Source: Bacillota bacterium (GTDB lineage: Bacteria > Bacillota > Clostridia > Peptostreptococcales > Acidaminobacteraceae). Taken from it: a stretch of 6,016 nucleotides of DNA. The notes beneath the pieces are model-generated. The model saw nothing but the letters and a program-made list of their open reading frames with translations. It searched no databases and was not told the DNA's origin. Location of the stretch: assembly GCA_030529205.1 (NCBI GenBank), contig JAUMXJ010000072.1, positions 1-6,016 of the forward strand. The letters run 5' to 3'. This document shows, piece after piece, positions 1 through 6,016 of the stretch (position 1 is the first letter of the stretch; each line of letters starts with the position of its first letter). The translations under genes were made by a program, and so were the position numbers.

Positions 1-1293
1 TCAAACTTCAACGGAATCAAACTGTTGAACGGCGACCTCGGCGATGCTGCTGCTGCAGGAAAGCACAGAAACGTAACTGTTAACGGTGTAACCGCTACGG
101 ATACAGTTGTTGAAGCGGACGCTTCTGCAGGTAAGTTCACAACTACTACAGACTTGGCTCACCCTGCCGATGTAAATGCTACTACAAAGTACAGCGTGAA
201 GTTCAATGACGAATCCGGTTCGGAGAACAGAATCGACATCACTGTGACAGGAGCTCCGGGTGTTGCTTCGTACAAAGTTACAATCGGCAACAAAGAGGTT
301 AAAACAGGAACAGCTGATTTTACTGATGCAACTAAAGTAGGCGAATCTTTGGAAACTATTCTTGAATCCATCAATGAATTCAAAGATCTCTTCAAAATTG
401 ACCAGACAGCCGCTGGTGCAAACGGTAAGCTTGTTATCTCTACCAAGGCAAAAGGCGATTCTAAAGTGGAAATCACTGAAATCCTCTCCGGTACAATTGC
501 AACTGCGAACATCGAAAACTTGGAGTTGAAGTCGGCTACTTTCACTGCGGAAGCGGGCAAGAATGTGAAGACAACCGTCAACACTACAAACATGGCTGCA
601 TTGGGTAAGGCGAACCTTTCTCAAGCTGCAATCGACAAGGCGATCATCATCGTCGACGGCGAAAAGTTTGCCGCGGTTCAAGAAGCGGATCTGAAAAATG
701 CTGAAGTTTTGAAGAAGCTCAAGGAAAACGGCGTCAGAGAAGAAAACATCATCTGGGATAACGACGCTACTTCCGACGCGGACTCTATCGGCAGAATGGT
801 TGCGAGAATCAACGAAGTATTCGGTAAAGATACTGCTCAGGCAGGCGCTACCAGAACAATCGTATTTGAAACAAAGGGTGCAAAAGGTTCTACTGAAGGT
901 TTGACTCTCCAAGTCGGCGAATCAAGCGAATCGTTCCAGAAACTCACTGTCAGCATCAATGACATGAGCTCCAGAGGACTCGGAATTTCTTCCATCAGCG
1001 TTAAGGATCAGGATGCTGCTGCGAAGTCCATCTCAAGAATCAGAGAGGCAATCAACACCGTATCTTCTACAAGAGGTGACCTCGGTGCGCTTCAGAACAG
1101 ACTTGAGCACACAATCGCAAACCTCAACACAACTGCTGAGAACATCACTGCTTCTGAATCACGTATCAGAGACGTTGATATGGCGAAAGAAATGGTTGAG
1201 CTTACTAAGACAAACATCCTGCAACAAGCTGCTCAGGCTATGCTTGCTCAAGCAAACCAGGCTCCGCAGGGAGTACTCCAGCTTCTCAGATAG
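1..1293 (+). CDS. Flagellin, 5'-truncated by the window edge
   Basis: Structural subunit of the flagellar filament, exported by the flagellar type III system and polymerised outside the cell. Frame 1 is open from base 1, so the gene starts upstream; 430 residues are present. The first residues read SNFNGIKLLNG, the conserved end of the N-terminal D1 helix region, so roughly the first 110 residues are probably missing (inferred from family layout). Window residues about 12-300 form the surface-exposed variable region, rich in Thr, Ala, Lys and Glu. It includes a beta-rich stretch (about 63-160) resembling flagellin IN-type repeats; this assignment is tentative. Residues about 315-430 are the classic C-terminal D1/D0 region, with SSTRGDLGALQNRLEHT, ESRIRDVDMAKEM and the terminal QGVLQLLR. 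No cysteine is seen, as usual in flagellins. The gene ends in two in-frame stops (TAG TAA, 1291-1296). Codon choice is strongly biased (Arg almost always AGA), consistent with very high expression. An apparent TTG start at 25 lies inside the conserved motif and is not the true start. Confidence 0.97.
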   Translation, partial: SNFNGIKLLNGDLGDAAAAGKHRNVTVNGVTATDTVVEADASAGKFTTTTDLAHPADVNATTKYSVKFNDESGSENRIDITVTGAPGVASYKVTIGNKEVKTGTADFTDATKVGESLETILESINEFKDLFKIDQTAAGANGKLVISTKAKGDSKVEITEILSGTIATANIENLELKSATFTAEAGKNVKTTVNTTNMAALGKANLSQAAIDKAIIIVDGEKFAAVQEADLKNAEVLKKLKENGVREENIIWDNDATSDADSIGRMVARINEVFGKDTAQAGATRTIVFETKGAKGSTEGLTLQVGESSESFQKLTVSINDMSSRGLGISSISVKDQDAAAKSISRIREAINTVSSTRGDLGALQNRLEHTIANLNTTAENITASESRIRDVDMAKEMVELTKTNILQQAAQAMLAQANQAPQGVLQLLR

Positions 1294-1323
1294 TAAGGAT
1301 AACAAAACAAAATATATTCTCAT

Positions 1324-1352
1324 ACCCATCGGCTTCGGTCGGTGGGTTTTTT
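1324..1352 (+). terminator. Rho-independent terminator of the flagellin gene
   Basis: The arms ACCCATCGGC (1324-1333) and GTCGGTGGGT (1338-1347) pair over 10 bp, including two G-T wobbles, around a TTCG tetraloop (1334-1337) closed by C-G. A run of six T follows (1347-1352). This is a textbook strong intrinsic terminator placed 30 bp after the flagellin stop. It should insulate the highly transcribed flagellin gene from the lipoprotein gene downstream. Confidence 0.93.
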
Positions 1353-1408
1353 GTATGTGTCCGCCATATGTGCTGTAACGACCGGGAAGTGAAAGTGCGG
1401 GACTCACA

Positions 1409-1437
1409 TTGCATGGATGGAGAAAACGCGGTAGACT
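1409..1437 (+). promoter_or_regulatory. Possible sigma-A-type promoter for the lipoprotein/DUF4261 operon
   Basis: In the 162 bp gap between the flagellin terminator and the lipoprotein start, TTGCAT (1409-1414) and TAGACT (1432-1437) are separated by 17 bp. The first matches the -35 consensus at three positions and the second the -10 consensus at four. This is a modest match, but it is the best-spaced pair I found in the gap, and a promoter is expected here because a strong terminator lies just upstream. It would give a leader of roughly 70 nt. I saw no riboswitch or operator palindrome in the rest of the gap. Confidence 0.35.
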
Positions 1438-1514
1438 GAAGGAAAAGGAAACCTGAAAGGAAATTAAAAACGGCGATTGTTATCTGTGCCGGTCTTTGTG
1501 AGAAGGAGCGGGAT

Positions 1515-2264
1515 ATGAAAAAATCAATGAGGTTTTTGGGTGCTCTTGCAATCTGTCTTTTTGCTCTGTCCGTTTGTGCGTGCGGACATGGAAAAGAAGC
1601 GCGAACCTCAAATGAGGCTGCAGAAACCGAAAAATCGACTGCGGAGAGTTCGTCATCAGAGCGGTTGTCCTCAGTGCCGGACAGCGATCGGATCGGAAGC
1701 GGTACAACCGAGGAGTCGACAGGACGACAGGCAACCGATAGTGCGGGTCATGCGAAGGACTATGTCGTGAGAAGGAAGGCGAACCATATCGCTCATCTTC
1801 CGAAGGATTTGTTTCGACTTGCGGATCTTGTCGTGAAAGGAAAATTTGAGGAGGAGATTGACACCTATGTCGCGGAACACTCCATACCGGTCACACGTGC
1901 GTCGTTCATCGTAGAAGAAATCTACAAGGGCGAGGCGGATTCTGAAAAGATAGTCGTCCACTACTATGGCGGTTCGGCTCCGCTGACGGATTATTTTGAG
2001 ACGCTCAGTACGGAGGAGATTGAAAAATGGGGATTGGACATATCTGACGCGGATTTAGAACATGCAACCGTGACATATGCGCATACGAAGGAGAGCGTGT
2101 CGGTTCGGTATGGGGAGGACTATCTGCTGTTTTTGTCCGATGACAGGGAGAGGGGAATCCGTTTTATCTTGTGTGAGGCATACGGAGCATGTAAAATAAA
2201 AGACGGATTGGTCTACGATTTATGGAATGACACCTATATCGAGATGGATTTTTTGAAAGAATGA
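1515..2264 (+). CDS. Putative secreted lipoprotein of unknown function
   Basis: A 249-residue protein with a type II signal peptide: positive N-terminus (MKKSMR), hydrophobic core (residues 7-20) and a lipobox-like VCAC ending at Cys23, followed by Gly. Cys21 is a less likely lipidation site. The protein should be anchored to the outer face of the cytoplasmic membrane. Residues about 25-80 are a low-complexity Ser/Thr/Glu linker typical of surface lipoproteins. Residues about 98-245 look like a folded, beta-rich domain with LADLVVKGKF, FIVEEIYKG, KIVVHYYGG and GEDYLLFLSDD. This succession (ADxVVxGxV, VEEVYKG, GExYLLFL) recurs in uncharacterised Gram-positive exported proteins, possibly with an OB-like fold (inference). 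Two further cysteines, C220 and C226, lie near the end. The ATG is preceded by AAGGAG (1503-1508) with 6 nt spacing; Met5 has no such site. The gene is followed after 10 bp by the DUF4261-type gene, with its stop codon touching that gene's ribosome binding site, so co-expression is likely. I do not recognise a specific function. Confidence 0.85.
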   Translation: MKKSMRFLGALAICLFALSVCACGHGKEARTSNEAAETEKSTAESSSSERLSSVPDSDRIGSGTTEESTGRQATDSAGHAKDYVVRRKANHIAHLPKDLFRLADLVVKGKFEEEIDTYVAEHSIPVTRASFIVEEIYKGEADSEKIVVHYYGGSAPLTDYFETLSTEEIEKWGLDISDADLEHATVTYAHTKESVSVRYGEDYLLFLSDDRERGIRFILCEAYGACKIKDGLVYDLWNDTYIEMDFLKE

Positions 2265-2274
2265 AAGGAGAACT

Positions 2275-3216
2275 ATGGATCATAAAGAACATCAGGAATC
2301 CCTTCCGGGGTTCATCGGGTCGGTACTGCTATCGAATGATACATGGGACAGAGAAACGTTTATCCGCATCATGAAGCAGGAGTGGGACATCGAGATTGTC
2401 GATCAGGATGAGGAAGGAGGGCATCATCACGACTGCTGCTGCGGCCATGATGATCATGAACATCGTAATCATCATGAACATCATGAGCATGACGACCACG
2501 GTCATGCATGCGGATGCGAACATCATGAGCATGGCGAAGCGTGCGGATGCGGAGGGGAGGATTTCGAGTATGTGCAGGACGACACCGTCTATGCAACGGT
2601 CGGGGATTTGACCCTGGTGGTGAGCATGATGCCGCTTCCGGTTCCGAACGGAGAAGCGGAGTACTTCGCCGGCGCCAACTTTATGTGGAAGGACGGCGTG
2701 GAGCAGGCGAAGAAGCACCGCGCACATATTCTGGTGGCGGTCATGGGTGAAGGCGGTGCGGTGGAGCGGGCGACTTTATTTACCAAGGTGGCGGCGACCT
2801 TGCTTCAGCAGAAAAATGCCCTCGCCATCTACACGGACGGTGCGGTCTTTGAACCCAAGATGTACCGGGATTTTGCCGAAATGCTGAAAGAGGGGCAGCT
2901 CTGCATCCCGCTCTGGGCTTGGTTCGGACTGTATTTTACGGATGAAAAAGTGGTGATTTATACTTACGGTCTCAGAAAATTCGGAAAGGAAGAGATGGAG
3001 TTTCTGATTGACGGATCGCATCAGGAGGATTCGGAATTCCTCAATGCGGCGCGCTACTACCTCATGGACATCGCCAACTATGTGATTGCATCCGATGTTG
3101 TCTTCCATGACGGGGAGACGCTGGGGGTCTCCGAGGATCACCATCTGTTGATTCGCAAGAGGGAAGCCGTCGCCATCGACGGCATGAGCCTGCAGATGGA
3201 GTATGAACCGGCTTAA
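2275..3216 (+). CDS. DUF4261-type protein with a His/Cys-rich insertion
   Basis: A 313-residue protein without signal peptide or membrane segment, hence probably cytoplasmic. The first 45 residues (GFIGSVLLSNDTWD, then KQEWDIEIVD) and residues about 97-312 follow the pattern of the DUF4261 family as I remember it: VSMMPLPVPNGEAE (116-129), an N-x-x-W stretch (ANFMWKD), HRAHILVAVMGEG (148-160), TYGLRKFGKEEMEF (230-243) and the terminal GETLGVSEDHH. The family's function is unknown. Between these parts, residues 50-92 hold 16 His and 7 Cys, with CCC at 54-56 and two ACGC motifs at 78-81 and 89-92. Such stretches bind or store Ni, Zn, Co or Cu in other proteins (HypB, SlyD and CDF transporter loops), so metal binding is a reasonable inference, not proven. 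The ribosome binding site AAAGGAG (2264-2270) lies 4 nt before the ATG and begins at the last base of the preceding stop codon, suggesting translational coupling. No clear intrinsic terminator for this strand follows the gene. Confidence 0.85.
   Translation: MDHKEHQESLPGFIGSVLLSNDTWDRETFIRIMKQEWDIEIVDQDEEGGHHHDCCCGHDDHEHRNHHEHHEHDDHGHACGCEHHEHGEACGCGGEDFEYVQDDTVYATVGDLTLVVSMMPLPVPNGEAEYFAGANFMWKDGVEQAKKHRAHILVAVMGEGGAVERATLFTKVAATLLQQKNALAIYTDGAVFEPKMYRDFAEMLKEGQLCIPLWAWFGLYFTDEKVVIYTYGLRKFGKEEMEFLIDGSHQEDSEFLNAARYYLMDIANYVIASDVVFHDGETLGVSEDHHLLIRKREAVAIDGMSLQMEYEPA
2476..2551 (+). repeat. Short direct repeats within the His/Cys-rich coding segment
   Basis: The 16-mer GAACATCATGAGCATG occurs exactly at 2476-2491 and 2518-2533, 42 bp apart and in the same reading frame, encoding EHHEH. 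The 10-mer TGCGGATGCG occurs at 2509-2518 and 2542-2551, 33 bp apart, encoding the CGC motifs. Both spacings are multiples of three. The segment probably grew by in-frame duplication, although codon constraint on His/Cys-rich sequence also favours such identity. Confidence 0.75.
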
Positions 3217-3285
3217 TATCGGATTTCAAGATACGCAAATAATATCGAATATCAAGATTACTAATATAGATTCGTGAATATAGAC
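3215..3285. repeat. AT-rich degenerate tandem repeat in the convergent gap
   Basis: AATATCGGATTTCAAGAT at 3215 and AATATCGAATATCAAGAT at 3241 match at 16 of 18 positions and are 26 bp apart. A much weaker third copy begins at 3263 (AATATAGATTCG). The first copy overlaps the stop codon of the DUF4261-type gene. The block is clearly more AT-rich than its flanks. It has no strong hairpin or T-run, so it does not look like an intrinsic terminator. Its role is unknown and it may be simple sequence drift. Confidence 0.45.
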
Positions 3286-3319
3286 ATGAAAATGAAGACG
3301 CAGTCCGTCAGGACTGCGT
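3286..3319 (-). terminator. Likely intrinsic terminator of the ABC exporter gene
   Basis: ACGCAGTCC (3298-3306) and GGACTGCGT (3311-3319) form a perfect 9 bp stem with a 4-nt loop. On the minus strand the 5' arm is the last coding sequence of the exporter, the loop TGAC contains its TGA stop (3308-3310), and the 3' arm is followed by CTTCATTTTCAT, a moderately T-rich tail. On the plus strand no T-run follows, so termination of the converging operon here would be weaker or would need Rho. Confidence 0.65.
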
Positions 3320-5086
3320 TCCGCTTGTATAGAGTCTTGCATAGAGTCCGCCTTTCGCCATGAGCTCCTCATGGGTTCCGGATTCGTTGATGCCTTCGTT
3401 GGAGAGAACCAGGATTTTGGAGGCGTTTTGAATCGTGGACAGACGGTGTGCGATGACGATGGTCGTCCTGCCGACGGAGAGCGCTTCGAGCGATTTCTGT
3501 ACAATGCGCTCGCTTTGATTGTCCAGCGAGGAGGTGGCTTCATCCATAATCAGGATGGGCGGATTTTTGAGGAATACGCGCGCGATGCTGATTCGCTGTT
3601 TCTGTCCTCCGGAGAGTTTGACGCCGCGTTCTCCGACATAGGTGTCGAATCCGGAAGGAAGCTCCATAATAAAGTCGTATGCACCGGCAAGCCGTGCCGC
3701 CTTCACCACATCTTCAAAGCTCGCACCGGGTTTTCCGTACTGAATATTGTCGAATACGGAGCCGGAAAACAGATAGACATCCTGTTCGACCACGCCGATG
3801 TTCTGCCTGAGGCTTTTCAGTGTAAAGTCCCGGACATCGGTTCCGTCAATGGTGATGGATCCGCCGGTGACATCGTAAAAGCGCGGGATCAGATTGCAGA
3901 TGGTGGTCTTTCCCGCTCCGGAAGGACCTACCAGGGCAATCGTCTGACCTCGGGAGGCTTCAAAGCTGACGCGGCTGAGCACCTTCCGGTCATTGTCCGT
4001 GTAAGTAAAATCGACGTCGTGAAACGCGATGTTCCCCTCGGCTTTCGACATCGGTTCCGCCCCTTCACGATCGAGCACATCGGGCTTGGTATCCATCACT
4101 TCCGCAAAGCGCTCTATGCCGGTCATGCCGCGCTGGAATTGCTCCATGAATTCGACGATTCTTCGCACGGTGGAGAGCATGGTCGCGACGAACATGGAGT
4201 AGGCGAGCAGGTCGCCGGCGGTGATGCTGCCGTTCATAAGGAAGAGTCCGCCGCAGACGAGGACGATGAGGTACATCACGCCGTCGAAAAAGCGTGTGGT
4301 CGCCTGGAATGCCGCCATGTACTTGTAGGTCTCTCTTTTGATATCGAGGAAGTGGTGATTCGCCCCTTCGAATTTGTCCATCTCCAGCTCTTCATTTGCG
4401 AAAGACTTGACCACTTTGATGCCGAGCAGGCTGTCCTCGACATTGGCATTGAGGTCGCCGATGTGATTGCGCTGTTTTTTGAAGGCGCGTCGCATGCGTT
4501 GGTTGAGGCGTGAGGAGAAATAGACCATGAGTGGAATCATGGTGAAGATAATCAGGGTGAGCGGTACATTGATGGTGAGCAGGATAATCAGGGAAATGGT
4601 GAATTTCAGTGCGCCGATAAAGAATTCTTCGGGGCAGTGATGGGCAAATTCCGTGACATCGAAGAGGTCGGTGGTGATGCGGCTCATGAGCTGCCCGACC
4701 TTGGTATTGCTGTAGTAGGAATGGGACAGGGTGTTGAGATGTTCGAAGAGGTCCCTGCGCATATCCGTTTCGATCATCGCGCCCATGACATGTCCGATAT
4801 TTGCCATGTAGTAGTTCGCCGCCATGTCGATGACCTTCAGCCCGGCGAATAAGAGTCCGAGTTTCAGGATGATGTCCGCGGTGAGCAGGGTGATATCCTG
4901 CAGCCCCGTATTGACGATAAAGCGCAGAAACATGGGCAGCGTGATGTCGCACACCATGGTGAGTGAGGCGCAGAACAGGTCGAATACGAGGATGTGGCTG
5001 TATTTTCTGTAATAGGGTTTGAATTTTTTGATCAGCTGATAGGTGCTGTGGGTTCGCTCAGAGTGCGTATTCATTTTTGTCTTCAT
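3308..5086 (-). CDS. ABC exporter half-transporter (membrane domain fused to ATPase)
   Basis: A 592-residue MsbA/LmrA/BmrA-like type IV ABC exporter in the cytoplasmic membrane, using ATP to move a lipid, drug or peptide outward; the substrate cannot be told from sequence. The N-terminal membrane domain (residues about 15-320) has hydrophobic segments near 31-57, 70-92, 155-190 and 267-305. The ATPase domain (about 350-585) is complete: A-loop Tyr362, Walker A GPSGAGKT (387-394), Q-loop Gln435, VGERG and signature LSGGQ (491-495), Walker B ILIMDEA (511-517) with catalytic Glu516, D-loop SSLD (519-522) and switch His547. All motifs being canonical, a homodimer with two active ATP sites is possible, and no partner half-transporter lies beside it in the window. 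The start at Met1 is supported by AGGAAAG on the minus strand (5092-5098), 5 nt upstream; Met5 lacks such a site. It is transcribed divergently from the HAD gene and converges on the lipoprotein/DUF4261 operon, so it appears monocistronic. Confidence 0.96.
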   Translation of the reverse strand: MKTKMNTHSERTHSTYQLIKKFKPYYRKYSHILVFDLFCASLTMVCDITLPMFLRFIVNTGLQDITLLTADIILKLGLLFAGLKVIDMAANYYMANIGHVMGAMIETDMRRDLFEHLNTLSHSYYSNTKVGQLMSRITTDLFDVTEFAHHCPEEFFIGALKFTISLIILLTINVPLTLIIFTMIPLMVYFSSRLNQRMRRAFKKQRNHIGDLNANVEDSLLGIKVVKSFANEELEMDKFEGANHHFLDIKRETYKYMAAFQATTRFFDGVMYLIVLVCGGLFLMNGSITAGDLLAYSMFVATMLSTVRRIVEFMEQFQRGMTGIERFAEVMDTKPDVLDREGAEPMSKAEGNIAFHDVDFTYTDNDRKVLSRVSFEASRGQTIALVGPSGAGKTTICNLIPRFYDVTGGSITIDGTDVRDFTLKSLRQNIGVVEQDVYLFSGSVFDNIQYGKPGASFEDVVKAARLAGAYDFIMELPSGFDTYVGERGVKLSGGQKQRISIARVFLKNPPILIMDEATSSLDNQSERIVQKSLEALSVGRTTIVIAHRLSTIQNASKILVLSNEGINESGTHEELMAKGGLYARLYTSGTQS

Positions 5087-5117
5087 TTTATCTTTCCTAT
5101 TGTTTTATCTGGAAAAC

Positions 5118-5146
5118 AGTTTATCGGGAATGGGGCTGCAAGTCAA
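5118..5146 (-). promoter_or_regulatory. Probable sigma-A-type promoter of the ABC exporter gene
   Basis: Read on the minus strand, TTGACT (5141-5146, five of six matches to the -35 consensus) is followed after exactly 17 bp by TAAACT (5118-5123, four of six to the -10 consensus). Transcription would start near 5111, giving a leader of about 25 nt that contains the AGGAAAG ribosome binding site. I see no clear operator palindrome or nearby regulator gene. Confidence 0.6.
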
Positions 5147-5176
5147 ATTTCGCTGTATCGTCCCGCGATTTCGGTG

Positions 5177-5182
5177 TATGAT
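5177..5182 (+). promoter_or_regulatory. Possible -10 box immediately before the HAD gene
   Basis: TATGAT matches five of six -10 positions and lies 9 bp before the ATG at 5192. No good -35 hexamer is found 16-19 bp upstream, and the TG dinucleotide is one base off for an extended -10. If used, transcription would start at about 5189-5192, leaving a leader of three bases or none. This fits the absence of a Shine-Dalgarno sequence but remains speculative. Confidence 0.3.
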
Positions 5183-5191
5183 GTACTTAGT

Positions 5192-6016
5192 ATGAATACA
5201 AATGCTTTTAATAGAAAATTGATTGTCTCCGATATCGACGGAACTTTTTTGAAATCCGACCGCAGTCTGCATGAGGAGAATGTGGCGGCGGTAAGAGCTT
5301 TGACGGCGAAGGGGCATTGTTTCGCTCTGGCGACGGGGCGCATCTACGGGACCGCGAGAATGATCGCCTACATGATGGGCGAGGATTTTTACATCATTTC
5401 GAACAACGGTGCGGCGATTCGTCATACGGCGGAAAGTGCGCCCCTCTACGAACATACGATGTCGAGGGCGCTTTTAGAGCAAATCTACCGGGTCGCGGAG
5501 AGACATGACTACGGGTACCAGGTATACACGGATATGGAGATGGTGACGGCTCGACCCAATCCGTTTCTGGGCAAGTACATCGACGAGCTGAAACAGCTCC
5601 CGGAAGAGATGCGCTATGTCGTGGATATGAACGGGGACCCGCGGAAGGTCGAGGGGATTCGGAAAGTGGCGTACACATTTTATTATAAGCAGCCGACGAA
5701 TGAGCTGATGTCGGATTTGCGGGCTATCCCGGGGATTACGGTCGCGCAGTCTCATCGCTTCGGCATCGACATTTCGTCGGAGGATGTGCACAAGGGCAGC
5801 GCATTGAAGCGTCTGGCGCGGCATCTCGGGATTGCCGATCGGGATACGGTGGCGTTCGGGGATGAGGACAATGATGAGGTTCTTCTGCGTGCGGCGGGGC
5901 TGGGGATTGCGATGGGCAATGCAACGGAGGCGACCAGGCGTGCGGCGGCGTTCATCACGAAGACCAATGATGAGGCGGGGTTCGCCTATGCACTGAGAGA
6001 GCTCGGTTTCATATAA
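5192..6016 (+). CDS. Cof-type HAD-superfamily phosphatase
   Basis: A 274-residue cytoplasmic hydrolase of the haloacid dehalogenase superfamily, Cof/YidA-like class IIB, which typically dephosphorylates sugar phosphates, nucleotides or flavin mononucleotide. The actual substrate is unknown. All four HAD motifs are present: motif I SDIDGT with nucleophile Asp14 and acid/base Asp16, motif II ATGR with Thr48, motif III Lys201 in VHKGSAL, and motif IV GDEDND (223-228) with Mg-binding Asp224 and Asp228. Residues about 80-190 form the C2-type cap inserted between motifs II and III, which sets substrate choice. NNGA (71-74) and the AMGNA stretch (240-244) are also typical. Length is normal for the family. 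ATG 5192 puts motif I at the usual distance from the N-terminus. The frame stays open further upstream, but only across sequence antisense to the exporter start, so longer versions are unlikely. No Shine-Dalgarno sequence precedes this ATG; GTG 5174, six codons earlier, also lacks one. The gene is divergent from the ABC exporter and its TAA is the last codon of the window. Confidence 0.94.
   Translation: MNTNAFNRKLIVSDIDGTFLKSDRSLHEENVAAVRALTAKGHCFALATGRIYGTARMIAYMMGEDFYIISNNGAAIRHTAESAPLYEHTMSRALLEQIYRVAERHDYGYQVYTDMEMVTARPNPFLGKYIDELKQLPEEMRYVVDMNGDPRKVEGIRKVAYTFYYKQPTNELMSDLRAIPGITVAQSHRFGIDISSEDVHKGSALKRLARHLGIADRDTVAFGDEDNDEVLLRAAGLGIAMGNATEATRRAAAFITKTNDEAGFAYALRELGFI

Noticed and set aside
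1..912. Long open frame antisense to the flagellin
   Set aside because: Its unusually high Ser, Cys and Val content reflects the complement of flagellin codons, it resembles no known protein, and the flagellin is unmistakable.
1353..1514. Riboswitch or small RNA in the gap before the lipoprotein gene
   Set aside because: I found no stable hairpin followed by a T-run and no recognisable riboswitch core; only a weak promoter candidate is supportable.
2476..2551. CRISPR-like or mobile repeat
   Set aside because: The repeats are coding, in frame and specify His/Cys motifs, and there are no regular spacers or terminal inverted repeats.
2396..2611. Small Met/Ile-rich open frame overlapping the His-rich segment
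   Set aside because: It is the out-of-frame reading of CATCATGA repeats, with no ribosome binding site and no independent support.
3298..3319. Bidirectional terminator also serving the DUF4261-type gene
   Set aside because: The hairpin is perfect, but on the + strand it is followed by TCCGCTTGTATAG with no T-run, so intrinsic termination in that direction is not supported.
3371..4513. Open frame of 380 codons on the + strand, opposite the ABC exporter
   Set aside because: It lies entirely antisense to a clear ABC exporter with every motif intact, has no recognisable domain, and its Asp/Glu/Gly/His-rich composition is typical of a shadow of a GC-rich gene.
4994..5191. Upstream extension of the HAD frame to an ATG at 4994
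   Set aside because: The extra 66 codons run antisense through the exporter's start and promoter, and family members start about 10 residues before motif I, as with ATG 5192.

Overview
The window looks like chromosomal DNA from a flagellated, Gram-positive-type anaerobe (Bacillota, probably Clostridia). The basis is a clostridial-style flagellin, a lipoprotein with a Bacillota-like lipobox, strong AGGAG-type ribosome binding sites and an MsbA/LmrA-type ABC exporter. The genus cannot be fixed from the sequence alone. No phage, insertion sequence, CRISPR array, tRNA or rRNA is visible, and I see no convincing new multi-gene system.

Layout: (1) Positions 1-1293 (+) hold the 3' part of a flagellin gene, from the end of the conserved N-terminal region through a long variable middle to a complete C-terminal D1/D0 region. 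A strong intrinsic terminator with a TTCG loop follows. (2) After about 160 bp without a gene come two closely spaced genes on the + strand: a secreted lipoprotein of unknown function (1515-2264) and, 10 bp later, a DUF4261-type protein (2275-3216) carrying a striking His/Cys-rich metal-binding-like insertion. They look like one operon. (3) An AT-rich convergent gap (3217-3307) holds degenerate short repeats and a hairpin that overlaps the end of the next gene. (4) Positions 3308-5086 (-) encode a full-length ABC exporter half-transporter (membrane domain fused to ATPase) with all ATPase motifs intact. (5) A 105 bp divergent gap separates it from a Cof-type HAD phosphatase gene (5192-6016, +), whose stop codon ends the window.

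The flagellin, the lipoprotein/DUF4261 pair, the exporter and the HAD phosphatase do not form an obvious pathway. The terminator and strand changes suggest four separate transcription units. The most noteworthy item is the insertion of 16 His and 7 Cys within 43 residues of the DUF4261 protein, together with the pairing of that protein with an exported lipoprotein. Smaller points are a stop codon placed in the loop of the exporter's terminator hairpin, and a HAD start codon with no Shine-Dalgarno sequence and a possible -10 box just upstream of it.
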